Part shown: in pieces, positions 27,519 through 36,383 of the stretch
Layout of the letters: each line of letters begins with the position of its first letter
Position numbering within the stretch: the stretch's first letter is position 1
From: Bacteroidia bacterium
GTDB taxonomy: Bacteria > Bacteroidota > Bacteroidia > UKL13-3
Direction: 5' to 3'
NCBI GenBank assembly: GCA_014376805.1
Contig: JACMQU010000081.1
Location: 1-51,072, forward strand
Length of the DNA: 51,072 nt
The notes under the pieces: generated by a model
Database searches by the model: none
The model's input: only the letters and a program-made list of their open reading frames with translations
Told to the model about the DNA's origin: nothing
Position numbers and translations under genes: made by a program

Positions 27519-27821
27519 ATTTTAATTACTTTTATTTTAATTATTTAATATATTGAAAAATGATAAGTTTCGAGGTTTGTTCTTCTGCTACTATTTAGCG
27601 GTAGATTTTGTATGGGGCTAAGGTCCGTAATTCTAAACTACAAATAAGTTTAGCCCCTTAATATTTTTTGTAACGTAAAATTGTAGTTTAGTTAATGTTA
27701 ATTAATATGTTTTTAAGGCTTGAGATTGCTACCAGACTTTAAAAGATATCTATACGTTATACGGCATTATTAAAAGCGGTTTTTGATCAACAATTTTGAC
27801 CCATTGGAAAACAGAAATTAG
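27519..27821. other. Intergenic stretch with two overlapping inverted repeats
   Basis: GGGGCTAA at 27614-27621 pairs with TTAGCCCC at 27650-27657, and CTAAACT at 27633-27639 pairs with AGTTTAG at 27647-27653. The two stems share bases 27650-27653, so they exclude each other at full length. No gene is visible. Confidence 0.4.
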
Positions 27822-27992
27822 CACAGTAAGGAAACTAATTTACAACTCATTTGCAATTCATATGCGAATTTAGCCACCGCTCTTCAACAAGAAAAATACG
27901 AAGCATTCAACTTCATAATACGTGATAAATTATTCAAAGAACTAATGGCATGGACTATGAATATGCGGACTATTTTTGACGACGAAATATGA
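27822..27992 (+). pseudogene. 3' relic of an unidentified gene coupled to an HNH gene
   Basis: A start-less frame of 56 codons reads QLICNSYANLATALQQEKYE, then AFNFIIRDKLFKELMAW and TMNMRTIFDDEI before TGA 27990-27992. A stop (TAG 27819-27821) cuts it upstream. The helix-like pattern and the ATGA overlap with the HNH start indicate the end of a real former gene in an operon with it. I do not recognise the family. Confidence 0.35.
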
Positions 27993-28205
27993 AAATTCAA
28001 ACTGAACAAATTTTGAATTATTGTGGCCCGACAGAGATGTTAGCACTTGATGCTATTTTCCCTCAAAAATTCGGTGGACAAGACGCTGCGGAAAATTTAA
28101 TTTTTGCATGTAGGATTTGCAAGAGCTCAAAGGGAAAAGGACTTAAAAGAATGGATGAATTTTGAGAACTTGATTTTGGTTTATTATTTAATGAATCTAT
28201 GGTAA
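27989..28205 (+). pseudogene. Relic of an HNH endonuclease
   Basis: From ATG 27989 the frame reads MKIQTEQILNYCGPTEMLAL, DAIFPQKFGGQDAAENLIFA and CRICKSSKGKG, then stops at 28165. In the neighbouring frame from 28140 it goes on as DLKEWMNFENLILVYYLMNL to a stop at 28203-28205. The layout, C-x-x-C-like zinc cysteines around L-x-[DH]-x-I-F-P-x-x-x-GG, is that of small HNH nucleases (compare LDHIFP.K.GG). The catalytic His is Ala here (LDAIFP) and the frame is shifted near the SSKGK segment, where two bases seem lost. The gene is therefore dead twice over. Confidence 0.7.
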
Positions 28206-28285
28206 AACATTTGCAAAACAAAAACTCAATATAGTGGTTTAAAGTGGTTGTTATTGGTAAAGTAAAACGATTTGATTTGAAAAAG

Positions 28286-28320
28286 AAAAAGCCTGAACTA
28301 TCAGTAAATTCAGGCTTTTT
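28286..28320 (-). terminator. Hairpin terminator of the tRNA gene
   Basis: AAAAAGCCTGAA at 28286-28297 pairs with TTCAGGCTTTTT at 28309-28320 (12 bp, 11-base loop). On the minus strand it follows the tRNA by 7 bases and runs into a T-rich tail (TTTTTCTTTTT). The symmetry makes it work on both strands. Confidence 0.8.
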
Positions 28321-28327
28321 AAGTGGG

Positions 28328-28402
28328 TGGAGGCACACGGGTTCGAACCGCGGACCCTCTGCTTGTAAGGCAGATGCTCTGAACCAGCTGAGCTATGCCT
28401 CC
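28328..28402 (-). tRNA. tRNA-Val (anticodon UAC)
   Basis: On the minus strand GGAGGCA and TGCCTCC form the 7-bp acceptor stem with discriminator A. The D arm is AGCTCAGCTGGTTCAGAGCA-like, the anticodon stem TCTGC/GCAGA encloses the loop CTTACAA with anticodon TAC (reads GUA/GUG, Val), and the T arm is CGCGG-TTCGAAC-CCGTG-like. CCA is not encoded: the next bases are CCC. It is the only tRNA that I find in the window and lies next to decayed genes, so it may have served as an integration site. Confidence 0.95.
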
Positions 28403-28683
28403 ATTAAAGATTAATTCCTTTTCGTAAGGGGAGTGCAAATATAGGATTTGTAAAATATTTTGCAAGAAAATTGTTGTTATAATTGTTAAAAAAAATCTCA
28501 GCGGAATTATTAACTCAAAATCAACATTTTAAACTGATTTATTTTATACTGCTTATATTCCAAAGCTGACACAATTCCATTATAAGGTACAATCAATTGG
28601 CAATAGGCAGTTAAATCCACCGTTTGTTTATTATGTGCGCTTTTAGTTTGCTTATTTAGTGCCGTATTTTGATAAAAAATAGT
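28403..28683. other. Intergenic region between tRNA-Val and the AsmA-like gene
   Basis: A/T-rich, with no gene, hairpin or exact TAnnTTTG box that I can defend. It must carry the promoters of two divergent units. Confidence 0.4.
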
Positions 28684-31176
28684 ATGCTTAAATGGTTAAA
28701 AATTTTATTAATTACCCTCGTGCTTATCTTCACTATTTTGGGAAGTTGTGCCATCTATATTTATTATAACCTTGATCAGCTAAAGCTATTAGCCTTAAAG
28801 GAAGTAAACAAACATTTAAATGCAGAACTTAACGCCCGTGATATTGCAGTTACCTTCTGGAAAACATTTCCTGATGTTAGCTTATCTTTTAATCAGATTA
28901 CCATTGCGGACCCTATACGGAAAAACAAAAAATTATTAAGTGCACGACACCTGTTCATGGGTTTCAATTTTTATGATATTCTCAATAAAAAATATCAGAT
29001 TCATTTGCTTGAACTGGATAGTGCAGTATTAGATTTATTTGTTAGTGGTAACAACCTGGCAAACTATAATATTCTTAAAGATACTGCTGTAGACAAAGAA
29101 AAAATAAAGGGTCCGTTTTCTTTTAAACTTAACAAACTTTTAATGCATAATGTTTTGTTAATTTATCATCATACGCAACAACGTTTAAGTTTTCATACCC
29201 TTATACAAACCGCAGAACTTAGCGGAAGCCTTGATGAACAAAAGTTTGCCTTAACAACAAAATTTAAAGCAGATGTTGGTTTAGTGGAGATGGATGGTGC
29301 GCAGTTCTTAAAGGAAAAACATCTTGAATTAAATACGCGTATCGACATAAACAGGAAGGATCGCTTTTATACCATTGGTAAAAGTATATGTAAAATTGAT
29401 GCACTTTTATTACAGCTTGAAGGGAATATAAAGCAACATAAGAAAAACAATGAATTTGATCTTCGCTTTGCGGCTGATGCCCTAACAATTCAAGAATTAC
29501 TAAGTGTGCTCCCTTTAAAATTACCTGTGTCTGTTAACAATTATAAAAGTAGTGGCAAAGTGTTTTTTAATGGCTTCGTTAAGGGTATAAAATCTGATAA
29601 AGTAATGCCAGAAATTGGTGTTAAATTTGGGATAGAACAAGGTGGTCTTTTTGATCCTGAAACAAAATTAAAGCTGGAACATATCTCCATGAATGGTTCA
29701 TATTCAAACGGAAGAGAAAGATCATTCAGAAGTTCAACGTTATCACTGTCAAAAATTGAGGCTACAATGCAACAACAAAAATTGTATGGAAATCTTTTGG
29801 TTCAGAATTTTGATGAACCCATCTTAAAAATGGATTTGAAAGGTGCTGCTGACCTGGCTTTTTTAACCCGGTTTTTAAAGATTACTTCTATTGAAACTGC
29901 AGAAGGGAACTTCAACTTTACTTTAGCTGTAAAAGGAGTAAGAAAGAAAAAAATTTGGGATTGGTCTGATGCTGCTAATGAAGGTTTTTTTGCTGCACAT
30001 ATTAGCAAAATTAAACTAAAAGATTTTGATAAACCTATCCTTAATGTAAGTATTGATGCGCAGTTAAATAAAGATCACCTTAATTTTAAACAATTAGATT
30101 TTACGCTTAACAAAACTACCTTGGTTATGAAAGGAGAGATTTTAAAGATGATGGATTTTATGATCGGAAACAATCATTTGCTGAAAGGTAATTTCTCTAT
30201 TGCTGCTGAAAAGTTATATGTAGAAGACCTGTTTATTTATAATTCTGTGAACGATGAAAAAGCTTCTGTAAATAAGATGGACTATGATTTTTTAATGAAT
30301 GTTACAACTAAACAATTAACGTATAAAAATTTTGTAGCTGAAGAATTTAAAATCCGAACCAGAATTATACCTAATGAGATCCGGTTTACGGATGCCGAAA
30401 TGTTAACAAATGAAGGTAAATTAAAAGCTTCAGGTTCTTTTATTACAAATGAAAAGCAATATTTACTAAAAATGCACACCCTGGCAAATGAGCTTAATAT
30501 TAACCAGCTTTTAAAAGAGTTCGATAATTTTGGGCAACGTGAAATAACTTCTAAAAACCTTTATGGAATTTTAACTTCGGAGACAGAACTAATGGTAGTA
30601 TGGGACGAGAAGTTTAATTTAATTTATGATAAACTATTAATGGTATCGGACTTGATTTTAAAAAACGGACAGTTGCTAAATTATGAGCCTATGCAGGCTC
30701 TTTCGAGGTTTGTTGATGTTAAAGAACTTAATAATCTTAAATTCTCAGAAATGAAAAACACCTTAAGTATTAAAAATAACGTATTGAATATTCCAGCAAT
30801 GGATATTAAAAATAATGCATTAAATTTAAACTTATCGGGTACTCATACACTTGATAATTACCTGGATTATAAAATTAAACTATCTTTATCGGAATTGTTA
30901 AATAAAAAACGCAAACCACAGCCTGATGAATTTGGGGAGGAGGATGAAAAAACAAATGGTATGAATTTATTTATAACTGTAAAAGGTCCGATAGATAATC
31001 TTAAATTTGTATATGATAAAAAAGCAGTAAAGACAAAAATTAATCAGGATATTAAGAAGGAAAAGAAAAATTTAAAGGAAATTTTTAAGCAGGAATTTAA
31101 GATACAACGAGATAGTACGCTGAAAAAAACCGAGAAAAAAAATGAAAAAAATGATGAACTTGAATTTGAAGAATAA
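28684..31176 (+). CDS. AsmA-like family protein
   Basis: An 830-residue protein with one N-terminal transmembrane anchor (MLKWLKILLITLVLIFTILG) and a long periplasmic beta-rich part. It opens with the AsmA pattern (VNKHLNAELNARDIAVTFWK, then FPDVSLSFNQITI and LSARHLFMGFNFYDIL) and near the C-terminus has the AsmA_2 pattern (LKNGQLLNYEPMQALSRFVD, about 660-680, and later NNALNLNLSGTHTLDNYLDY). AsmA-type proteins form long grooves for lipid passage from inner to outer membrane. The lysine-rich tail (KKEKKNLKEIF) is a low-complexity end. I choose ATG 28684; the frame also offers a TTG five codons earlier. The next gene overlaps its end by 35 bases. Confidence 0.82.
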   Translation: MLKWLKILLITLVLIFTILGSCAIYIYYNLDQLKLLALKEVNKHLNAELNARDIAVTFWKTFPDVSLSFNQITIADPIRKNKKLLSARHLFMGFNFYDILNKKYQIHLLELDSAVLDLFVSGNNLANYNILKDTAVDKEKIKGPFSFKLNKLLMHNVLLIYHHTQQRLSFHTLIQTAELSGSLDEQKFALTTKFKADVGLVEMDGAQFLKEKHLELNTRIDINRKDRFYTIGKSICKIDALLLQLEGNIKQHKKNNEFDLRFAADALTIQELLSVLPLKLPVSVNNYKSSGKVFFNGFVKGIKSDKVMPEIGVKFGIEQGGLFDPETKLKLEHISMNGSYSNGRERSFRSSTLSLSKIEATMQQQKLYGNLLVQNFDEPILKMDLKGAADLAFLTRFLKITSIETAEGNFNFTLAVKGVRKKKIWDWSDAANEGFFAAHISKIKLKDFDKPILNVSIDAQLNKDHLNFKQLDFTLNKTTLVMKGEILKMMDFMIGNNHLLKGNFSIAAEKLYVEDLFIYNSVNDEKASVNKMDYDFLMNVTTKQLTYKNFVAEEFKIRTRIIPNEIRFTDAEMLTNEGKLKASGSFITNEKQYLLKMHTLANELNINQLLKEFDNFGQREITSKNLYGILTSETELMVVWDEKFNLIYDKLLMVSDLILKNGQLLNYEPMQALSRFVDVKELNNLKFSEMKNTLSIKNNVLNIPAMDIKNNALNLNLSGTHTLDNYLDYKIKLSLSELLNKKRKPQPDEFGEEDEKTNGMNLFITVKGPIDNLKFVYDKKAVKTKINQDIKKEKKNLKEIFKQEFKIQRDSTLKKTEKKNEKNDELEFEE

Positions 31177-31951
31177 TAGAGAATTTAACGGTCTTATTAT
31201 AAAAGGTCTGGTGGTATTATATATTTTATTTAGCTTGCCATATAAAGGTTTTGGTCAGAATAAAAGTACCTTGAGTGTTGGTTTCAGTCTGGCACCGGTA
31301 TTTGGTGGAGCCATAAACCGGTCAGATAATTATGATCATTATATAGATTCAGTAAAATCAACTCAGGGTTTACGAGCCACTATAGGTGCACACATCTGGG
31401 CAAATTACGCATTGCTTAAAACTGTCGATGTACAGATTGGATTAGGTTATATGGAAACAGGTTTTAGCAGGAGACAAACCGGTTTAAATTTTGGAAATCC
31501 AACTTATCCCGGAATAGCTACCGGTAGAATTGAAGATAACTCAAATACAAAAAAAGCGATAACTTATAATTATAAATTTCAATACATACAGGTGCCAATT
31601 CTGTTTAATTTTTATTTGAAACGTTCGGGTAATTTTAAATGGATATATAGTTTTACGGCAGGTATAACCACCAATGTGCTGGTTAAGCATCAGATTCAGG
31701 CAAACATGGATCCCGGTTATTCTATAGAAGGCAAAACAACCTATAAAATTGACTCAACTGGTTTTGATGCAAGACGAATAGCCGTTAACTTACTGGTTGG
31801 AGCAAAAATTGAATACCGTAATAATAAAAAAAGTGTTTATTTTATTCAGCCTGCTGTAGGTATTTATCCTATTTCTGTAAGTTCTGCTCCTAATAAATCA
31901 CATCCCTGGTTTGTTATGTTTAACGTTGGGATGTTGTACGATCTTTTTTAA
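31142..31951 (+). CDS. Outer membrane beta-barrel protein (PorT-like)
   Basis: A 269-residue protein. A basic N-terminus is followed by a signal helix (about 18-36, ending GFGQ), then alternating strands to the end: LSVGFSLAPVFGGAI, LLKTVDVQIGLGYMETGF, FQYIQVPILFNFYLKR, IAVNLLVGAKIEYR and FVMFNVGMLYDLF with a terminal Phe. This is the eight- to ten-strand PorT/OmpW-like barrel pattern, with FQYIQVPILFNFYL as the typical centre. Its start lies inside the end of the AsmA-like gene, so the two are coupled; a joint role in outer membrane lipid or protein handling is possible but not shown. Confidence 0.75.
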   Translation: MKKMMNLNLKNNREFNGLIIKGLVVLYILFSLPYKGFGQNKSTLSVGFSLAPVFGGAINRSDNYDHYIDSVKSTQGLRATIGAHIWANYALLKTVDVQIGLGYMETGFSRRQTGLNFGNPTYPGIATGRIEDNSNTKKAITYNYKFQYIQVPILFNFYLKRSGNFKWIYSFTAGITTNVLVKHQIQANMDPGYSIEGKTTYKIDSTGFDARRIAVNLLVGAKIEYRNNKKSVYFIQPAVGIYPISVSSAPNKSHPWFVMFNVGMLYDLF

Positions 31952-31957
31952 ACTAAT

Positions 31958-32413
31958 ATGGAGATTAGCCGTTTTACCATAAGGGTTTATGGTTTGCTAT
32001 TGAATGAAAAGCAAGAGGTTTTATTAGTTCATGAAAAAATGCCTGATTTACATTTTACAAAATTTCCCGGTGGCGGTTTAGAGTTTGGTGAAGGCACACA
32101 TGATTGTCTTATCAGAGAATTTAAAGAAGAAACCGGCGTCGATATTTTTATTGATAAACATTTATATACTACTGATTTTTTTCAACCCAGTGCTTTCCTT
32201 AAAAGCGATCAATTAATGGCCATTTATTATAGCGTAAAGCAAGTAAATACATCCGAAAAAATATGCCTTGATGAAAAGCAAATTACTATTGGATCAAAAA
32301 CAGAATACCTTCATTTTTACTGGCGTAGTATTAATAACTTTGATGTGAGTGAACTTACCTTTCCTATAGACAAAATTGTAGCCGGTAAATTTTTAAATGA
32401 TATAAATTTATAA
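31958..32413 (+). CDS. NUDIX hydrolase
   Basis: A 151-residue cytosolic protein with a full Nudix box, G39-x5-E45-x7-R53-E54-x-x-E57-E58-x-G60, in the span from GGGLEFGE to REFKEETGVD. The acidic residues bind Mg or Mn, and the enzyme splits a nucleoside diphosphate linked to a further group. Which substrate cannot be read from the sequence; the LHFTKFPGGG preceding the box is common in ADP-ribose and (d)NTP hydrolases of this clade. It lies 6 bases after the barrel gene and 3 bases before the lipoprotein gene in one operon. Confidence 0.9.
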   Translation: MEISRFTIRVYGLLLNEKQEVLLVHEKMPDLHFTKFPGGGLEFGEGTHDCLIREFKEETGVDIFIDKHLYTTDFFQPSAFLKSDQLMAIYYSVKQVNTSEKICLDEKQITIGSKTEYLHFYWRSINNFDVSELTFPIDKIVAGKFLNDINL

Positions 32414-32416
32414 AAA

Positions 32417-32956
32417 ATGAAATCAGTTTATATACTATTAATAAGTTTGATGGTTTTTGCAGGATGCCGCTCTAAGGCCGGCTTAAACCAACAGAAAGGT
32501 CCATTTAAGGGATCATCTTATAAATCGAACAAAGTTTTTTTCCGGGCATCAGCAAATGCAGAAAGTATGAATTTGGATTCGGCGAGAATTCTTGCCTTAA
32601 GTTTAGCAAATGAGCAACTTGTTTTATTGGTTCGAACCGAAATAAATGACATATATAAAAAATATATAACGGGTAGCATAGGTGTAAACAATACTTACGG
32701 ACAACGATTTAAAAATGTAACCCTGCAGGGAATGAATCAAACCTTGTTTACCGGGTTAAAGCAAATAGCTGAGCGGGTATATGAAACGCAACGTAAAACT
32801 TATCAGGTTTGGGTGGTACAGGAATTGCGAAAACGTGAATTTTATCGCAAATTAATTCAGCATATACTTGATAATTCCGAGTTTAATGAAAACGAAAAAA
32901 AGGAGTTGAAAGACCTGATTGATAAAACAATTGCAGACCTGAATGATAAGTATTAA
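32417..32956 (+). CDS. Lipoprotein of the LPP20-like type
   Basis: A 179-residue lipoprotein: lipobox VFAGC with Cys16. The region FRASANAESMNLDSARILAL to EQLVLLVRTEIND (about 42-78) has the pattern of LPP20-like periplasmic domains (A-x-G-x-A..D...A...A..NA...L). The C-terminal 35 residues form a charged helix (NENEKKELKDLIDKTIADL). Function is unknown. Last gene of the AsmA-barrel-NUDIX-lipoprotein row, three bases after the NUDIX stop. Confidence 0.6.
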   Translation: MKSVYILLISLMVFAGCRSKAGLNQQKGPFKGSSYKSNKVFFRASANAESMNLDSARILALSLANEQLVLLVRTEINDIYKKYITGSIGVNNTYGQRFKNVTLQGMNQTLFTGLKQIAERVYETQRKTYQVWVVQELRKREFYRKLIQHILDNSEFNENEKKELKDLIDKTIADLNDKY

Positions 32957-33032
32957 GATTAGAATTAAAGATGAAAAATGTAAGTAGAAAATTAACTGCT
33001 TGTTTTAGATTGGTTAAAAAGCAGGTTTTTAA

Positions 33033-34232
33033 ATGAAGTATCATTATACCATAATTGGCGGTGGAATAGTTGGGCTGGCCACAGCTTATCAACTGTTAAA
33101 ACTAAAGCCGGATTTAAAGCTTGCTATCATAGAAAAAGAGAATACACTTGCAGCACATCAAACCGGACATAACAGTGGCGTAATACACAGTGGTATTTAT
33201 TATAAACCCGGAAGTTTAAAAGCTAAAAACTGTTTACAAGGATATGAAATGTTACTTGATTTTTGTGGTGCGTATTCAATTCCGTTTGAACTTTGTGGTA
33301 AGTTAATTGTAGCAACAAATGATTCAGAAAAAAGCGAGCTTGAAAAACTTTACCAGCGAGGAATTGCAAACGGATTAAACAAAATAACACGTATTGATAA
33401 GCATGAAGCGAATGAAATTGAACCTCATATAAAAGTAGTTGAAGCAATAAAAGTACCATATACCGGTATTATAGATTATACCCAGGTGTGCGAAAAAATG
33501 GCTGAACTAGTGCAACTTATGGGAGGGGAGATATATACAGGACATAAAGTTGAATCTATTGTTATAAGCAACAACGAAGTTAGGATCAAAACAGCCCAAA
33601 AAGTATTTGAAACTGATAGTTATATAAACTGTGCGGGTTTATATAGTGATAAAATTGCTGGCCTTACTCAAAAAAATCTGGACACCCGGATTATCCCATT
33701 TCGTGGCGAATATTACCTGCTGAAACCAGAAAAAAGTAGCCTTGTTAAAAACCTTATTTACCCGGTACCTGATCCAAACTTTCCATTTCTTGGCGTACAT
33801 TTTACACGAATGATTGCCGGTGGTGTAGAAGCTGGTCCGAATGCAGTTTTTGCATTTAAACGTGAGGGCTATCATATGTGGGAGGTAGATTTTCAGGAAA
33901 TGTTTGAATCGCTTTCCTGGCCGGGTTTTCAAAAAGTGATGGCCAAATACTGGAAGACCGGAATAGGAGAGTTTTACCGTTCTTTTTCGAAAGCAGCATT
34001 TACCCGTGCTCTGCAAAAATTAATTCCCGAAGTGCGGGAAGATGACTTGATTCCAGCCGAATCGGGCGTACGTGCACAAGCCTGTGATAAGTTTGGAGGA
34101 CTAATTGATGACTTTAAAATAATTGAAGAAAAACACGCTATTCATATTTTAAATGCTCCTTCTCCTGCTGCAACATCCAGTATGAGTATTGGTTTAACAA
34201 TTGCACAAATGGCATTACTTAAATTAACCTAA
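33033..34232 (+). CDS. lhgO: L-2-hydroxyglutarate oxidase/dehydrogenase
   Basis: A 399-residue FAD enzyme of the DAO family. The dinucleotide fold is IIGGGIVGLATAYQLL (about 6-21), followed by the family motif AAHQTGHNSGVIHSGIYY (about 41-58) and GSLKAKNCLQG. Later motifs are YINCAGLYSDKIA, the PFRGEYYLL segment and ESGVRAQACDK (about 353-363), which lies near the active site. LhgO oxidises L-2-hydroxyglutarate to 2-oxoglutarate and feeds electrons to quinone. The thioesterase gene follows after one base and YihY three bases after that, so it heads a three-gene operon. Confidence 0.93.
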   Translation: MKYHYTIIGGGIVGLATAYQLLKLKPDLKLAIIEKENTLAAHQTGHNSGVIHSGIYYKPGSLKAKNCLQGYEMLLDFCGAYSIPFELCGKLIVATNDSEKSELEKLYQRGIANGLNKITRIDKHEANEIEPHIKVVEAIKVPYTGIIDYTQVCEKMAELVQLMGGEIYTGHKVESIVISNNEVRIKTAQKVFETDSYINCAGLYSDKIAGLTQKNLDTRIIPFRGEYYLLKPEKSSLVKNLIYPVPDPNFPFLGVHFTRMIAGGVEAGPNAVFAFKREGYHMWEVDFQEMFESLSWPGFQKVMAKYWKTGIGEFYRSFSKAAFTRALQKLIPEVREDDLIPAESGVRAQACDKFGGLIDDFKIIEEKHAIHILNAPSPAATSSMSIGLTIAQMALLKLT

Positions 34233-34233
34233 T

Positions 34234-34644
34234 ATGTTTCATTCTCAAACACAGATAAGAGTAAGGTATGCAGAAACAGACCAGATGGGTTATGTTTACT
34301 ATGGCAATTATGCGCAATACTATGAAGTAGCCAGGGTAGAGGCATTGCGGCAAGTTGGCCTTACCTATAAAATGTTTGAAGAGAGTGGGTTAATGATGCC
34401 GGTATTATACTTAAGTTGTAAGTATTTTAAACCTGCCCGCTATGACGATTTACTAACTATTAAAACAATGATTAAAGAAAAACCAAATGTTAGAGTTCAT
34501 TTTTTTTATGAAGTTTATAATGAACAGGGAATATTGTTAGGAACCGGTGAAACCACACTTGTTTTTATTGATATGAAAACCAATCGCCCTGTTAAATGTC
34601 CACAAATTCTTGCTGATAAATTAGCATCCAGTTTTGTTGAATAA
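34234..34644 (+). CDS. Hot-dog fold acyl-CoA thioesterase (4HBT/YbgC type)
   Basis: A 136-residue protein with the 4HBT motif: VRYAETDQMGYVYYGNYAQY (about 10-29), where Asp16 is the catalytic acid of this clade and the N-Y that follows binds the thioester. LYLSCKYFKPARYDDLLTI (about 64-82) is the second typical strand-loop. It hydrolyses acyl-CoA or acyl-ACP; chain length is unknown. It starts two bases after lhgO ends and is three bases from yihY, as one transcript. Confidence 0.9.
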   Translation: MFHSQTQIRVRYAETDQMGYVYYGNYAQYYEVARVEALRQVGLTYKMFEESGLMMPVLYLSCKYFKPARYDDLLTIKTMIKEKPNVRVHFFYEVYNEQGILLGTGETTLVFIDMKTNRPVKCPQILADKLASSFVE

Positions 34645-34647
34645 AAA

Positions 34648-35640
34648 ATGAAACGTTCTCCCTTTTTACTTTCCAAGCCTGTAAAATGGCTTTATAGAAA
34701 AAGTGCTGCTGTTACTATGCCGGGAAATAAGGATGTTTCGCTCTATGCAGTGATGGAATTTTTTATCCGCAATATTGGTAAGAGTGAATTGAATTTACGT
34801 GCCTCGGCATTGGCATTTACTTTTTTTCTTGCATTGTTCCCAACTACTATTTTTTTCTTTACTCTTATTGCATATATGCCCCTTCAGTACACACATGATG
34901 AGATTCTTTTTTTTATATCGGAAGGCGTGCCGGCAAGTGTATATGAAGCATTAAAAGAAACACTTGCAGATATATTAAAAACACAACGTGGCGGCTTACT
35001 TTCTTTAGGTTTTTTTTCGGCTTTATATTTTTCAACAAATGGCATTCATAACTTAATGGATCTGCTTAACAAATACAGCCATTTTAAAGAAACACGACCA
35101 TACCTGAAACAGCGATTGGTAGCTATAGGGCTCGCTATTTTTGTTACGGTACTTATTCTTGTATCTGTGATAATGGTTACCGCGGGCACCGTGCTAATAA
35201 GTTACCTTGAAAAAGTAAAATATTTTCCCAGTAAAACAGTTCCGTTTCTTATTTCGGCGTTTAATATATTGATTGTAGGTTTTATAGTTACGGGAATTGT
35301 TAGTGCTATTTATTATTATGCACCGGCCAAGCAACGTATCTGGAAGTTTTTTTCTGCTGGTTCAGTGTTCGCATCTTTGGTTGCCTTATTAACAACTTAT
35401 GGCTTTTCACAATATGTAAACCATTTCAATTCTTATAATAAAGTATACGGTTCCATTGGCGCACTTATTGCTATTATGATGCTTATTTATATTAATACAT
35501 TTATACTGTTATTGGGTTATGATCTGAATGTTGCTATAGATATGGCACTTACCCAGGAGCGGAGAAACAGAGTAAGGAAAAAAACAGAAAATAAAATAAT
35601 GTTTTTAAATACTCAGGTTGATCCCAAAATTACGGATTAG
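34648..35640 (+). CDS. YihY/virulence factor BrkB family membrane protein
   Basis: A 330-residue protein with about six transmembrane helices (near 52-78, 110-128, 158-184, 200-222, 230-252 and 262-285). Family marks are LRASALAFTFFLALFPTTIF (about 51-70), the LGFFSALYFSTNGIHNLMDL segment and GSIGALIAIMMLIYINTFIL (about 270-289), plus the conserved FNSYNKVYGSIG turn. YihY proteins have been called RNase BN in error; their role in the envelope is not known. The gene ends in TAG, which matters for judging the in-frame ambers elsewhere in the window. Confidence 0.9.
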   Translation: MKRSPFLLSKPVKWLYRKSAAVTMPGNKDVSLYAVMEFFIRNIGKSELNLRASALAFTFFLALFPTTIFFFTLIAYMPLQYTHDEILFFISEGVPASVYEALKETLADILKTQRGGLLSLGFFSALYFSTNGIHNLMDLLNKYSHFKETRPYLKQRLVAIGLAIFVTVLILVSVIMVTAGTVLISYLEKVKYFPSKTVPFLISAFNILIVGFIVTGIVSAIYYYAPAKQRIWKFFSAGSVFASLVALLTTYGFSQYVNHFNSYNKVYGSIGALIAIMMLIYINTFILLLGYDLNVAIDMALTQERRNRVRKKTENKIMFLNTQVDPKITD

Positions 35641-36383
35641 ATTTTTGTAAGCGGTAGAATCAGGTAGCCGAATATATTATAAAATTCTTTGCTACTGTTC
35701 AGGTGTGGCGCGAATTGAAATATGCCTTCGCTTATGATGGCAGCCTTCGCGCTGATGTAGCTGTTGTTGTAACCCAAAGGTTGCACCCCGGGTTACAAAG
35801 ATGTAACCCCGAAAGGGGTTGGGGAAGGTTTATCACTGATATCAAGCAAGGAATAAACCACGTTAGTGGTGACATCTCAGTAACCCGTAGGAGCTCCCCA
35901 AAACTTTTACGCGGCAAGTGAAGTATATTAGAATCCGAATTTTTAACGCCGCGTATCGCACAAATATTGGATGAAATATGATGCTCCCCCCATTCAAAAA
36001 ACCACGTTAGTGGAGATGTCTTTATAACCCATAGGAGCTCCCCAAAACTTTTACGCAGCAAGTCATTAAAATAGCAACGAGCTGAAGAAGTTTTTCGTGA
36101 TTTTCTTTTAGTTTGAAATAATCTAACTCTTTAATTAATATGTAACCTTCAGGTGCCACAATCATTAAATCAAAGATCAGTTCACCTTTTAACTAAAAAA
36201 TAAATCGACTTTATTGTTAACCTAACTTGGTGAATATTCTATATTTTTGGGTGAACAGTAACAATTCTTTTTAATATAATCACTGAACACTATTAACTGA
36301 ATTTTAGGACACATTATTCAGGCAATAATTATCAAGCACATTAAACCGCAATGAATTACTTTTGTAAAGTTAATCTTATTTAG
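35641..36383. repeat. Intergenic repeat region with a 68-bp direct repeat and hairpins
   Basis: Two copies of a 68-bp sequence lie at 35852-35919 and 35996-36063. Both contain the dyad CCAC-GTTA-GTGG and end in AGGAGCTCCCCAAAACTTTT plus ACGC-GCAAGT. In front lie two hairpins: GTAACCC (35769-35775) with GGGTTAC (35790-35796), and AACCCC-GAAA-GGGGTT (35805-35820), a 6-bp stem with a GNRA-type loop. The remainder to 36340 is A/T-rich without a gene. Frames that cross the repeats are artefacts. Confidence 0.85.
36357..36364 (+). promoter_or_regulatory. Bacteroidota -7 box TACTTTTG
   Basis: TACTTTTG fits TAnnTTTG exactly and ends 19 bases before the ATG at 36384. No clear TTG is seen at -33, so it is only half supported. 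Confidence 0.45.

Noticed and set aside
35732-36061. Minus-strand 109-codon frame across the 68-bp repeats
   Set aside because: It contains both repeat copies translated, with no domain, and no gene signal. It is a repeat artefact.
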